From positions 189,876 to 253,875 of the forward strand of contig DF236999.1 of NCBI GenBank assembly GCA_000708835.1: a DNA stretch of 64,000 bases, read 5' to 3'. The stretch comes from Klebsormidium nitens. Lineage: Eukaryota > Streptophyta > Klebsormidiophyceae > Klebsormidiales > Klebsormidiaceae. A program made the translations under genes and the position numbers. Position 1 is the first letter of the stretch. Each line of letters opens with the position of its first letter. Shown here one piece after another: positions 10,304 through 23,800 of this stretch. The notes beneath the pieces were generated by a model. The model was not told where the DNA came from. It worked only from the letters and a program-made list of their open reading frames with translations, and did no database searches.

Positions 10304-13300
10304 TCAGAGCGGCAAAATAGCACGCGGCGTCCCACGCCCCCTCGAGTACGTCCGTCGTCTCCACCAGAGCCACACCGAGCTCCGCCTAAGTACAAGAGAA
10401 GCAAACACGAGCCCAAACACCACGATCGGTAGAATCTCATACCACGTTTGCCCGAAGGCGCTATACATCCCTCGGCTATCCTCGAGCTCTTCGAGGCTCC
10501 CTCGCTTCTTTATCTGTTCTGCTAGCCCCTTGATCGAGCCAGCGGAATGCTCTTCCCAAGGCAGGTCATCCCGCCTTATTCCGTGCATGCTCCCGTCAAC
10601 GCTAACATTGACTTGCCCCAGTGCCGAGCTCGTGTTTCGGACGAGCCACCTGTCGTCCGTGTAAGGCGCCGGCAGCTTGTCTAGAGTTAGCGACAAATCC
10701 GAAAGGACGGTGATGAACGCGGACGTCCAGTTGCTCACAACTTCCTGCAGTTTAGCACGGAAAGGCTCTGGTTGGTGGTAAATCCAAGTGCTTACGTACT
10801 GCTTTGCACCTGAGCAAAGCACCTAAGATTGGACGGCGGGGCCTCAGCTTGACCATCTACTTATGGCTGTGAGTGCAAAAGTCTAAAGATAGACTAACAA
10901 CAAGGCTGCAAGCTTATGACGGGAGAAGCGAAAGACCGGACCCATCATCTGTTCCGGCCTGCATTCTCGCCCGTCCCTAAGTCCCACCAGGGCTGCAGAA
11001 AATGTCGTAATCAAGACGCCCCCCTCGTTGCATTCACTTTCAGCGCAATAACTCCGCGCTTCTAGGTCCCATCCATGTCATCTGAGTCCAATATGGACCG
11101 CCGTCCCACTATTCTCTATAGACTCACTTCGAACACCGCTCTGCTGACGGGGTTGAACATGCGGAAGCAGTCGTCGTTGTTAGCCTTCTCATCGCCGTAG
11201 ATCTCCCACGTGAACGGCAGCGGGATGTGGAGCACGTCGAACATGTAGTCGGTTGCGGTGCCGTGCGCCAGATACCTGGGCCGAAACTTACGTCATGGGG
11301 TGCCTTCTCATTACACTCACAGGTCGTTTCGTTCAACTGAACATTACGTGGGGTGTTTACGTGAACGTTATGCGGAGAAGCTTTCGGGGCTTGGTTTGGC
11401 ACTTCATCACTTCAGCTCACACAGTTGGCTCCTCGGTTACAGAGCTGTCAGGCGAAAGTGCTTTTAATCCGTCTGGAGAAAGAACAACGCTATTCAGCCG
11501 ATTGGAGGGATCACTCTATCTCCGACCTTTGGATAACGAGACCGTAGGGCCTTCGAGGAATGCGTTTTGCGCCCGCAGTTTCGGGGCGCTTTCAGCGGAA
11601 TGCTGAGCCTCACCCCACAGAGCCGCCCCCCGACCCGACAACGCACCGCCCGCCGCAGTGCAGGCGATTCACTTTCTGCAGCAGCTCCAGCATTGGGCCC
11701 GCCACGGTGTCGGGGGGAGTGGACGACAAATGGTCGTACGGCAGAAACAGGGCCTGGACAAGGAGCGAACGCGCGGTGTACATGTGCGGTGATTCATGGT
11801 GGACTTCAAGTTCGCAATCTGGGGTTTTACTTCCGTGAGTGAGACTCTACCGACAATGAAAAGGTTGCGACGTGTGAAACTTTGTAAGAGAAAAGCGGCC
11901 TCAAAGACGACCGCAAACCCGCCTTCCAGTTGTGTGATTGGCAGCCAAGGGCCAAAGAAATCAATCTGTTGAGCAAGGACCCCGGTAGGAACGGAGCCGC
12001 AAGCTTGCATCCTCTTAAAGAATATACTTCCCAGAAACCGAGGCTTGCTTCCGGAGGGTGGCGGACAGGGTGGGAGCAACTTGCACGGGGTCTTCTAGCG
12101 TCGACCACGTACCCTTTGCCCCTATTCTGGGAGAGAATGAATGGGCGCTTTATCGCTTTTGCACCACCGAGATGAGCCAGACGATCCAGCCACCATTTGA
12201 TGGAAAGCACTGCATTACGTCCCGTTACTGGTAGCCGCAAAAACAGGAAGCACGTTCCCACCTCCATGCCCGAGTGGACGTTGACCCAGAGATGCGGCCG
12301 GAACCCGGCGGCCAGCTTTTGCAAGAGTTCCGCTTCCGGCTCGCTGAACGGGCCCGTTCCGGGGAACTCTTCCGCCGGATCGTAGTCCTGGACGGAACAC
12401 ACAACCCAGGGTAGCTCAGTAGTCAATCAATCTGCTGCCTCCAGGGTTGTGAGTTCAGGGGTTCTGGAGGCACTAGATGTTTGCAAGTTGAGAAATGAGA
12501 GGGATGCTATTCAGAATGGCTCATCAGATGGCTATGCTTAATAAAGTGTGGTACCGGAGTACCTGGTCGCATCTGTGTGGACAGTAATGTCAGCGCAAGA
12601 TAGACAATTATACCAGATGCAACCACACCAACGAGGCGAGGGATGCCTCACCGGTTCTTTTACGCCCCAGTCGATGCTCCAATTTCTGTTGGGATCGACG
12701 CCCCTTCCTGGAGGGAATACATTCTTATTAATCCGTGCAGTCCGGTTGAAACCATCGAACGACTTCGCCTCCATTTTTGCAATATCAAAGTTGTTTCCTG
12801 ACTCGATAGAAAGCGAATCTCCTGTTGATGGGGAATGTTATTGCCCGTTCAGAAGAGTAACTGACTACTGAATGTGCGAAGACATCAAGTGAAGGCGCAA
12901 ACGATTTGCCCGAAGTCAAAATGTGAATCGACAAACTTGTTCACGCCTCGAGATTGTCGACGAGTCAACTTTAAGAATGTCCATCCAATAAAACCCAAGT
13001 ACTACACATCGAAAGACCTCACACTCAGTCCTTTATGGCAGCTCACCGTTTTTCCGTTCGCAAAGCTCGCCAGCCTCCACCTTCCTTTTGCCGTTGATAT
13101 TCTCTGCAGGAACGATCTGCGAGGCAAGCGCCAGCGTTGCGGCAAACGAACTACTCCGAGACCCTATCCAGGGGATTAAGTACACGACCAACACATGTCG
13201 CTTCTAAATAGAAACGCGAACAGGCTGTGAACACTACAATGGGTCCTTCGACAGCTCTTGTTTCGACAGCCTACGCGAGCAGATGGAGAAGCTTCCTCGT

Positions 13301-15079
13301 CAGCTAAGCCTAAGCTCGACCAGCCCTTGTAACCAGCCTTCAGGCGACTTCCAAAGCCTGAAGTCATCTTTCCTACCTTGATAACCAACTGCTTGAGTAG
13401 GCCTGTGAGTTGAAGTTGGTCAACCCCGGGGGGCAGCTCCGCCTCCCCCGCCAACACCCGCAGCAGCCGCAGCGCCACCTCGCACGTGATCGGCTCTCGC
13501 CCGTGCTGGCCAAAGTCCTGCAGGCAACGGGGCCTTGATTGTCGACATGGCACCTTATTCACAGAGCCGCTCGGATGGTTCGTTTTACTAGATCAACACC
13601 GTCAACACCAACGTTAGATATTCAAGCAGGGACTGCGAGTGTATGAGCCGGGACAGATCGGATCGTGAATGATAGTCGGCAACGCGCGGATTTTGCAGTA
13701 GAGCCCGAAACCCCGCTGATGTCACTGATCATAAACAGGCTACTGCCTCAGCTTCTATCTGATACCAATTCCAGGCGTCCCGAAGAGACATTGCACAAGG
13801 CGCTCTGAACAAGGCCGTCCTGTTGCCGGATGCTGTGATGGACAAAGTGCAAATTGCAAGAAAACTCCTGAGACTCGGTGACATCAAAGCTTTCAAACAG
13901 GCCCGAGCCTCAGCTTCTTTCTGGTGTTCTCATTCTCCTCATCCCACTCAATTTGTTGATACATCCAGCAGTTTGAGGCTGGGGAAACATCAAAACTGGT
14001 CTCACCAGCAAAGCTCGCAGCGTCCGAGGCGCTTCTCCCGGCGTTGCATAAGGCCGCACCGTGACCACCTCCATGTTGGCTGAGTACTCCTCGTTCTGAT
14101 GGCTCAAGGTTTCAGTTTCCATGATGTCAGGGTGGCGCTCAACTAGGAGCCGTACTTCTCGGAGCAGCTCATCACTGCAATGTATGTAAACTATCATCAA
14201 CACATGGTGCAGATCAATCGGGTCGGGGTTTCTATTTGGGAGGGTGGTCGTCTTTCAAGTGTCCAATGCGTCGAGAGTGCAAGCACTTGTTTGCCAGTGA
14301 TGAGGAGAGCCATCTTTGTGTCGTAGCTTGTCTTAAGCGGTTGCGCAAGTTGAAAAGGACATTTCATTGCAGAAACTTCTAGCTCCACTTGGCTGTCCTA
14401 CATGATGCAGGAAGTCGAATGGCGTGTTCAAATGGCTGGGCGCAGCAGTAGTGCCCCTTCTCTGCTACTCTGTCAGCTCACTTACCTCTTATGGTAGTAT
14501 GAGTAGTCCGGCTTTGCGAAGCCTGCTGTGTTGACTTGTAGGGCCCTCGAGTGTTCCTACACTCAAGGACAGGGGTTGGATCAAACTGAAAATGTAAAGT
14601 AGATGAGTGGCCAAAAGTGGACTGAACGAGTTGCAAAGATGCCGGGGGTTCGTCTAAGCACATGGGTTCAAAAGGGTGGCTCTATAGAAAGCTGCGCAGT
14701 GGCCAAGGGTGGAATACTGCAAGTGCGCATGCAGTGCAATGATCTCTGCACTGCCATCAAACTTTTGGAATATGGTGACAGCAGAGTGGCTCAGTCCTGG
14801 CAGTCTTGTTGGAGACACAGAAGTACCACCACCCTTGGAATACTCATACTTTTCAAACATAAGCACAAGTACTTAATCCCCTAAGACTTTCCTACACTTA
14901 CAATTGTTGTTTCGCTCAACAACAAAGAAGAAGCAAGGTCTACTCACCAAATGCTGCTGCTCCAAAGAGATAGGCCTTGCCTCACAGTACACCAAATATG
15001 CCAACAGAACAAGGACTGTCTTGGCAACCCTGTCACTGTAGCAGGGAATGCCCCACTGCATCGCTCTGCCACTCGTCAT
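10304..15079 (-). CDS. M14-type zinc metallocarboxypeptidase, signal peptide plus C-terminal membrane anchor
   Basis: Ten exons, in coding order: 15079-14948, 14556-14486, 14174-14006, 13517-13377, 13116-13047, 12707-12652, 12387-12262, 11753-11614, 11275-11128, 10744-10304; 497 residues, all phases close. The start gives MTSGRAMQWGIPCYSDRV then a hydrophobic run (VLVLLAYLVY) ending near CEA, a probable secretory signal. The protein resembles the plant family of Arabidopsis AT5G42320. Catalytic features are intact: zinc ligands His129 and Glu132 in FGQHGREPIT, third ligand His251 in VNVHSGME, substrate-binding Asn-Arg in VDPNRNW, and general base Glu326 in FTWEIYG. A hydrophobic segment (LPIVVFGLVFASLVL, about 455-475) followed by basic residues suggests a type I membrane enzyme of the secretory or vacuolar route. 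Exon 2 start (TAG acceptor) is the least certain junction. Specificity, A or B type, is not decided. Confidence 0.9.
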
Positions 15080-15901
15080 TTCTTCTTTTTCAACAAATTG
15101 TTAAAAGGGCTTGCAGAGTAGTTGACCTGATCAACCCATGAGGCACACAGTCGTTCAAAGATCTCAACCCTCCCCCTCGCCTTGAGAAAGCTAATTACAG
15201 CATCTCGCCCAAATTGCAATGGCTTCCACAATCGCACCCTTTGAGCTAGCTGGTTCTTCTCTCGTCATCGCTGGTACCTTTTCTAGTTTTCCCTCAATCC
15301 TTGCATCACATCAGCACCACTTTGACGGTGATAAAGCAGCCACTGGTCCTGCCACTTCTGTGGAGCGCCATTGTGTGATCAATGGGGGATCAACACCTGA
15401 TCAACATGTGGTAGGGCGTTCCACAAGCCTGAGGCTGCGCTGCATTATTGAGCACCCTCGCGCTGCATTCGGACAAACCTCGGAGTCCGGACGGTTTCTG
15501 GCACAATTTTCTGCCCGAACAAAATTCGGACAGGGCCTGCTTCGAACTTCGGACAGGGTCCGGACAGTCAAAATTGGATCTCCATAGCCGTAGGATTGCA
15601 AAAGATGGACGGTGAGGGGATAACCTATTTGGCGGGGGGGGGACGAAGACGGCTAGTTTGTATCTCAAATTTCTGACACAAAGATTGAATGTTCAGGGTG
15701 GGTCTCTGTTCCGGATTGAGCTATATTTGAAGAGCTTTGTGCAGAGCTTTTCATGATTCAAATTTCATCCTATTGGAGCTCTGCTTTAAGCATTGGCGGA
15801 TCCCTGTGTTTGGAGGTGTATCAGTTTAGCTCTCCCAATCGCAAAGGATTTCCGCAATCCTGCTGCTCAACCGGAAGGCAGCAGTCGGGCAGCAACTAGG
15901 C
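15080..15901. promoter_or_regulatory. Divergent intergenic region (carboxypeptidase / unknown gene)
   Basis: 822 bases between two genes transcribed away from each other, so it must hold both upstream regions. An open frame at 15219-15587 contains clustered CGGAC steps and does not look like protein. No individual promoter motif is assigned. Confidence 0.35.
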
Positions 15902-17003
15902 ATGGCCGTATGCGAGGAGGATGCATGTTCCAGCACTGCGTCTGTTGAGTCTCCTACTGAGGAGCCTCTTTTGCTTCTCTGTCCACGGAAGGGAGACGAC
16001 AGCGGCGATCAAACAGGATCCACACAGTCGCAGGGGTCGGGACTGAGTATGCAAGATGCTGCACAAGTTCAGAGTTATGCGCGCTGCCCGCCCTGGGGGC
16101 CTGGCAGCTCGTTCAGAAGGGTCCAAGAGCTGTGCCAGTGGTTGGGCTGCTTGCTGCTAGTGAAGATTGATCAGTGCAAGTTTGGGGGAAGAAGGGCGTT
16201 CAACACAAAAGATTACGAGCCATGCAAACCTTTTACAGCGAAGCTGCAGATTGGACCAAACGTAGGCGCACACTTTGTCAAGATTCCAAACAAGCACCTC
16301 TTTGATATTTTTGCTCGGCAATGCGACCTGTGGGAGCACTCGGTAGGGACGGAGAATGAGTACGACAAGTTCCTGTTGTACAGAGGCAAGGCAATGGCCA
16401 AGGTAGGCCCCAATTGAGCATGATTCTCAGTGATGTGTGTGGTCCTTATGCCCTTCTTGAGCACAATCCTCCTACATGCTGATTGTACTGAGCCTCTTTC
16501 AAGTTGTGCTGAAATCCACTGCTACTTGAAGTCCTACAAATGGCGCTCGAAAAGGAAAACTCCATGATTGTCAAACAATTGTCGTTGTCATTATGGAAAT
16601 GTTAGTTCCAGGGGTTGCACGTTGCTGCCTCACATTCCTGTTGATTGTGGATACTTTCGTGTTTACAGGTCCTTGGGATGGATCTCGACGAGCTTCCTCC
16701 TGTCACGGTGTCGCAGTACGTTTCGAAAGAACATTGCAGGGGCGTTGAAGTGCAGAAGCTAGGTGAGAGGGGGCCAGCTGAGCACAAGAACGTTTGGTGC
16801 CAATCAGCTCGGAGGCCCTAAGGTGCAAAGCATGTACTCTTCGCCTCTATTGTACATTTGGAGCAGAAGCAAGGCTTGACAGGAACAAATATGCTGATGC
16901 AAATGTATTTTGCCTTGCAGAACTGATATACAACCGGAAACGGAAGACCATCAAAATCGAGGTTTTCTGTACTCCGTATTTTGGTGAGAAGCAATGGTGG
17001 TAA
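15902..17003 (+). CDS. Unrecognised protein, 225 residues
   Basis: Three exons: 15902-16402, 16669-16762, 16921-17003, joined by GT..AG introns of phase 0 and 1, ending in TAA. I do not recognise a family. The first 75 residues are acidic and Ser-rich (MAVCEEDACSS...), probably disordered. From about residue 78 the sequence is mixed and foldable, with stretches such as KPFTAKLQIGPNVGAHFVK, FDIFARQCDLWEHSV and a basic C-terminus (LIYNRKRKTIKIEVFCTPYF). No signal peptide or membrane segment is seen. The ATG sits in a good context (GGCATGG). Exon joins are plausible but not supported by homology, so the boundaries are moderate confidence. Confidence 0.5.
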
Positions 17004-17850
17004 TGAGGAGGTTTCACTCCTGGCTCAAGGACAGTCCGAGGGCACACTGGCTGAATCGTCGGTTTTACAAAAGGGTAAACGATTAGAAAGAAGCAGAGAG
17101 ATTAGGGCTGCATGTATGAAGGGTTTTGCAGCTGCTTAAGCATTCAAATAGCTACATTTAGAAGTCTCAACCTCATTGCCCTCACTTGGTGAATCACCTG
17201 CTGACCGGTCGAAGATTGGTTTTGAGGCATACATGTGTTTTTGTTGAAGGAGCAGGAGAGAAGTGATTGCACTGCCAGGATTATAGTACAGTGATGTAGG
17301 GAACTTAAACAGACTGTGAAGAACTGTCAAGACATACGTTGTCATGCAAGGATTACTATGATTGCATCAACCACCGGTTCGATCAACTACCGGTACTGCA
17401 TTTAGACAAGAGTTCCATCCATACGATGCTAAATAGAACGATACATATGTTGTTTGAAGTTGCCAACCAAAATAGCCACGATAGGGTCTGATTGCACATA
17501 CATGAATTGATGAATGCATTCGTAACCCCAGACAATGCTACCATGCCAAGTATAGAACTATATCTATTGCAGTGTAGCACTCATTATATCCTTAACGATA
17601 CCTGGATATCAATAGTCTATCAATTACAGTGGTTGATATCGGAGGCCTCTTATAGCTGTGGAACCCTCCGTTTTCGAAAAGATGTATCTAAAAGTGGCCT
17701 AGCTTACCCTGAGGGCTGTCGATAATCTACAAACAGTCAACTGCATCTTGCAATCTGCGCTTCAACAAAACTGATTCAACAACCCATCTCAACACTGACT
17801 TTCTCCGCACTGGATAAGAAGTGCCCCATACCCTTTTAAGGCCCCTTTTG
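17004..17850. other. Convergent spacer
   Basis: AT-rich 3-prime flanks of the unknown gene (+) and the coiled-coil gene (-). No gene supported. Confidence 0.35.
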
Positions 17851-20800
17851 CTACCACTTTCTAGGCGTGTCCAGCGTGAAGTCGGTGTCGTGGTTGAGAG
17901 ATCCCCTCAGGATGCTGATCTGCCCCTCGCGCTCCATGACATCCTCCTCTAGTTGCGCCGCCCTGTTCCGCAGCACTGCTGTTTCCCTCTCCTGTCGCTG
18001 CGCCTCCTCCCGCGCCGCATCCACCTGCTTGCGACACGTGTCCAGCTCATCGACCATGGTCCGCACTTCCTCCTTCAGAACTTTAACCTTCTCGACCAGC
18101 TCGCTAACCCGCCGGTCACGCTCCACTAACCGCTCCTTGAACTCAGCCAACTGCGAGAGGGCGCTCGCTTCCGCGCACTCGACCTCATTCAAAGCCCCCC
18201 GCGCCTCCTCCAAATCCGCCCCCTGACTCTGCAGCATCTCCCGTAACCCTTCTTTTTCCTTCGTAACCCTCGCTAACTCCCTCCTAACCTCCGCCAACCG
18301 CTCCTCGCTTTCCGCAACCGCCTCCCCCACGCGCGCCTCCTGACGCCGCACCTCCGCCTCGGTCGCCGTCAGCTTTTTCGCCAGCGCCTCATAGCGTATG
18401 CCCTGGGCACGTGCCTCCTCCTGCAGCCCCGCGATCTGCGCCTCCAACCCCTCGACAATCCCGTGCGCGCCTGCGTCCCGCGTTTGTAGTTGCCGGATGC
18501 GCTTCTGCAGGCTTTCCACCTCGCGCTCCTTGCCCTGTCCGAACGCCAACAGCTCCTCGTTGATCGCCACCAGTTCCTTTACCTGAAAGCAGCACGTGAC
18601 GTGCGCACCAAGTGGGGCTTTTTGCTCACGTGGCGGTTCAAAAGATAAGAAGAACCGTTCCTGCCGTTTCTCAATGAAGTGCGTGATTGTCTGATCTCGT
18701 CTGCACTCCAGCCGGGCGGTCCGAAAACCTAGTCTGGCTTCTGACTATGCCCACTCAGATGCTCACTTGCAAACGATTGTATACTCTGTCGAACGTCACC
18801 TCCCCCTGAATGGAGAGTCCCTCCGACGGCATTCTTAAGCATGTCAGGATGGGGGGAAAAAACTCCGGCAAGGCGCTCCTCTCAGCTTCTTGTAGCAAGC
18901 ATAAATTGGATGCCTACTCGTGCATCGACTAACTACGAGAAATCAGCCCTTCATAGCCATGGACTTCCTGGTCAAGGAACCTGCACCTTGGATTTGCGAA
19001 CTCGCGAACTCCAATTTGGGCAGAAAAGGAGTGAGAGGCTTAAAAGAGCGACTCGCAAGAACCAGCAATCTATCTCAACAGTCAGCCTACGGCACCGGAA
19101 TCTGCGGCGTCTCGCACGCACGTGTCCTTCACAATTGTATCTTTTCCCCGGCCGGACAACCCACAGCAACCAGTCTGTCACACAGGAAATAAAACGGCAC
19201 GACAAACAATCAGACGCAGCCGTTACTTCCGAGAGCAATCCCCACCTGCGCTTTGTGGTCTCCCAGAGCGCGCCGCAGCTCCGCGCGCTCTCTCTCCGCG
19301 CCCGCGTCGCTCGCGTCCCTGGCCTGCCACGTGTCCCGCGCGGCCTGCAGCTCGTCGCCCAGCGCCTTGAGCGCGCGCTCGCGCTCCGCCAGCGTCGCCT
19401 GCAGCGCGTCCGCGCGGCCGCGTGCCGCCGACGCCTCCTCCAGGCTCGTGGAGAGGCCCCGCTGAAGGTCCGCGATCGCCTGAAGAAATATGTTCGGTTC
19501 ACGTTCTTAGGGTGTCCGCCTCTTCGATCGTTTGTGAGCGATCTTGACTATTTTCTGAGGGCGAACAGACGAACGGAAGGGCTAGCATGACGGATAAGTT
19601 CGTCGCAGTGGATAAGAAGCAGACCCTCAGAGCGCGTCGCAGTCCTTCCGTTTGTTCCATGAATAGCTTTCTCTTCGACAGTGTTTGTACGATGCCCCTC
19701 TGCTGCGTTTGCGTGAGCCTTACTAAGAGACTCACGCCCCGATACTTCTTCTAATCACTTTGACAGCTTTTTTCAGACAGACGCCCCTGATCCAAAAGAC
19801 CAGAGCCAGCCTACTCATCTCCTGGCATCCTCACCTGCGCACTCTCTTCCGCTTTCCGCTCCGCCACCTCGATCCGCCGCGCCGCCTCCCTCGCCGCGCG
19901 CTCGTGCATCTGCGCCTGCTCGCGCACCGCCCGTGCGTCCACCAGCGCCGCCGCATTCCGCTCGTCCGCCGAGACCTTCCGCTGGCGGAACCCAGCCGCC
20001 TCCGTTTCCGCCGACTCCGCCCGCTGCTTCAGCGCTTCCGCCCGCTTGTGAGCTTCTTCCAGCGCCCGCTCCTTCTCCTCGACAGACGCTTTCAGGGCTG
20101 TGACGTCAGAGCGGAATGTTTTCGCTTCCTGGGCGAGCTTGTCCGCGTCAGCACGGGCGGCGGACTCCTTGTCACGTGCCTCCTGGAGACTGGCCGCGAG
20201 ACGCGCCTCCATCTCCTTGTACCTGCGGGGGTCCGCAAGAAAAGTAAGCGTCAGAAATAGGGAACTTGCGGAATTGCGAAGCTTCTTGCTGGCTATCTAG
20301 GATGCATGTTGCAACGAAATCCAGGACGACAGGGCAAGCGTGCAAGAGGCGGTATTTGTTTTGGTCTCGAAGCGAACGGCGGAAACCCCAGAGCAAAAAC
20401 TTTCCGAATTGGATGTAGTACCTCACAATCGCTTTTGTGCTCGGCCATTTCAGCGTTGCAGTATTTGCAAGATTTCGGCGTGAAACTCGACGATCGAGGG
20501 TTCAATCCACGATGAGCCGGGACCTCAAGTCACGACTCCTGCCAGGTTCGACGATGCACCACATTCAGGTTGAGAAAATTATTTGATTACCCCATATGCG
20601 CCCGAGAACATCGGAGATGTCATCGCAGACTGAAGTTCGATATTCCACGAGGGCCGCTCTGCCCTCCAAAACCAGTGTCCAATCGTTCCTTCAAAATCCT
20701 CTTGCCCCCATGGAGTAACCTTGCTTACACATGGATGTCTCGTTCCTCAAGCGCAACGTGTAACTTCTAAACTCTGTTACAAATCCATGAGACTGCCTTT

Positions 20801-23800
20801 GCTCCTTTTCCCAACGTAAGTTACTCGCAGAACGACCAACTTTCCGCCCCCCTCACCTGGCTCGCATCTCGCCAAGGGCCTTGTCGGCGTCGCCCATGTC
20901 TTTCCGGATGGTCTGGTGCGCCTTCTGTACCAGCCCCAGCAGGCCGTCCTTCTTCTTGGCCTCCTCCAACAAGGCCTCCAACTCCGCCACGCGCGCCTCA
21001 GCGGCAGCCAGCGACCGCCGCAGCTCAGCCTGGCCCAGCAGGTCGCCGGGCGTAAGCGCGGTGGGGCTGGTGGCCCCGGGCTGCAAAAGTAGTGTAAGGG
21101 TTCGCATCGACCGAAACGCTGCAAAATGCTTTCCAGATTCTTTCCGAGCTTTGAGGCAATCGAATGGTAGATCCACGTCGTTAGAAAGGTACATACCACA
21201 GCGGTAATTGGCTTCGGCCTGAAAAGGACCGTACCTCCTACTTGGCGGTACTACGAAGGCAACACTGGAGGCCAAATGAGTTTTCGGTCGACGCGCACCC
21301 TAACGGACGTAAGACTCTGTCAACGGATGAAGAAGGTGGATTGTGAACCAGTGGTACAGAACGGAAGCATTGGTTGACTTGAGTATGCCGCTTCCACCTG
21401 TGCGCTTTTGATAATCAGTGACAAGGAATTGGTGCTGGATACTGCAAAAGTTGAACGCTCCGAGCCTCCACACTTCAAAACTTCGCGGGTGTTTCATACT
21501 TGGCCCTCCCAAATAGCAGGGTTGCTGATAGCAACAGAGCGGTTCGCAACCAGACCTCACGAACCAAATTCAGAAGTGCGAAATCTGCACGCACTGCGCA
21601 CAGGTGCGGCAGTGCATAGTCGCGAAGAATTGTGAGTCCTTAATCCCCCAGAAACCCTTTGCCCCTCACCTTACGGCCCCCCAGAAGCCGCCCGACTTCC
21701 TGCGCCAGGCGGTCCTTCTCGCGCCGCTCCGCCTCGAGCGCCGCCTCGTGCCCGCGCCGCAGCTCCGCCATGACGTCATCCTGCTCCCGCTTCAGCCCCT
21801 CCATGACGTCATCGTTCTCCTGCCGCAGCGCTTCGATGACGTCCTCCTGCTCCGTGCAGATTCGCCGCAGCTCGCTCGCGGCCTCGGCCAGAGCGGTGAC
21901 TTCGCTTTCCTTGTCGTCTAACCGGCGGCGCGCAGTGAGCGCCGCTTGCTGCGCCTCTGTTGCGGCCGCCTCTGCTTTCCGAACCTGGACAAGAAAACGC
22001 GGGGGTGGTTTCGGAGAAAAGTTTGTCCGACAAGAGTACCAGAGGAGCAAGTGTTTGTAGGTGAAGAGAATTTGGGTAAGAGAAAGGGTCCAGATTGGCA
22101 TAGCTGGGGAGAGGAGAGGCAAAGAAGCATCTCGAGCAGGCCCTGTGGTAGCGAGATGGCATGCTATAAAAATGTGAAGACAGCCCAAAATTGGAACCGC
22201 CGGAAGTAGCGGACGATAATATGTCGCTGCTGCTCGGCTGTGCTGCTTCCAAAGAAAGCGTAGACAAAGAAGCGTCCACCTTTTCCCCCGCCTCATTTCC
22301 ACCTGATCACGTACCCCCCCCTCACCTGTCGCTGCGCATTCTCCAGCTCCCTCTGTGCTGCGTACCCCCGCGCCTCTTCCTCTCGGAGCCGCCTCTCCCT
22401 CTCCCGCCCCTCCGCTTCAAGCGCCGCCAACCGCTGCGCTTCCGCCTCCCACCTCCCTACTACCGTCTGCAACTCCTCCTCTAACCGCCGGCTCTCGTTC
22501 GCCCAATTTCCCACCCTGGTAAGATTCCCTTCCGCTTTCTTCGCCTCAGCAAGCTTGAGCATGAGCGCCGCGTTCTGCATCTCTAGTTCCGCCACTCTCG
22601 TCGTCAAACCCGCAAGGGCTGCGTCGGTTTCGGGGGTTTCGGCCGCCGACCCAAAGATCGGGGTGTTCCCTCCCCCCATGTCGCTTCCCGCAACCGCTCG
22701 GTCAGTCGCGACTGACCCCCCCGGGGTGTCGAGATCCGTCTCCAATTCTCCTCTTAACCCCTCCAGGTTTCTCTGGGTTAGCCTTAGCCGAGAGTCGGAC
22801 TCGCTGACCGCCCGCAGTGCCGCCGCGAGCTCGGTTTCCAGCCTAACCTTCTCCTTAACCAGCTCGTCCACCTGGGCACGTGCCTCCTCCACCTCGCGCA
22901 CCTCCGCCTCACGCTCGAAGATCGGGTTAGCGTACTGGTTAAGGAACGAGTTGTCGCTCTCGTCCAGCTCCCAAGCTTCCCGCGTCGGCGTGACCCCCAG
23001 CAACCCGAGCTGCGACAGTGCTGGCGAAAATGGTCCCAACGGGGGTTTCTTTGCTTGCTCTGCACCCCCCCTTTCCGGTGCGTCTCGTACCAACTCACTG
23101 CCCGTCTGCCCCTCCTTTTGCAAACCCCGCGTTTCCGTCGACGCTCTTTCTGTGCCCGCCTTTCCGGTCTGTTCCGCCTCACGAGTGGCGGACTCCGTTG
23201 TCATCGCTTGCGTTCCCGCCTCCATCTTTTTCCCCTGGAGCGCACCCGCCGCCTCCCCTTCCTTTTCCAGCGCAGCGAGCTTCTCCCCCTGCCACGTCAG
23301 CAGCTTCACCTGTTCCTCCGCCTCTTCTTCCAGCTTCCGCAAGTGCTCTCGGAGCGCCGCGACCTCGGGAGACTCTTCGGAAGCCGCTGCTTCCGTTTGG
23401 ACCCCCACGTCACTAGCCTCTACACTTCCACCTTCCGGTTCCCTTTGCGCACCCTCTGATGTTGTCTGCTTACCCTCTCGTTCCCTCTGCAAAGCATCAG
23501 GCTTTCCACTTAGCTCTTTAAGCGCACCAGTCAAGCCCTCGCGGGACTCTACCACTTGCGACTCACTCTCCTTCCCTAAACTAGATTGACGCACGTCAGC
23601 TCCTGCCACTGTCCCCCCCTCCAGAGTTTCCAGCGTCGACTTCAGCACCCGTGCTAGCTTGGCATTGCGCTCCCGCAACCCATCCGCGTCGCTCCTCCCC
23701 TTCCCACCCCACATCTTGCCAAAGCCCCCGAACCTCCGGCCGTCCGCCGCCTCGCTCGGACTGTCCAACTCGTCGACCACTCCGGACGCCAAAATCTCCC

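Noticed and set aside
15219-15587. 122-residue frame upstream of the unknown gene
   Set aside because: Contains clustered CGGAC steps, no splice continuity, and composition unlike the confirmed exons.
20490-20520. T-arm-like GGGTTCAATCC
   Set aside because: No matching acceptor stem, D arm or anticodon arm upstream in the expected 60 bases; not a tRNA.
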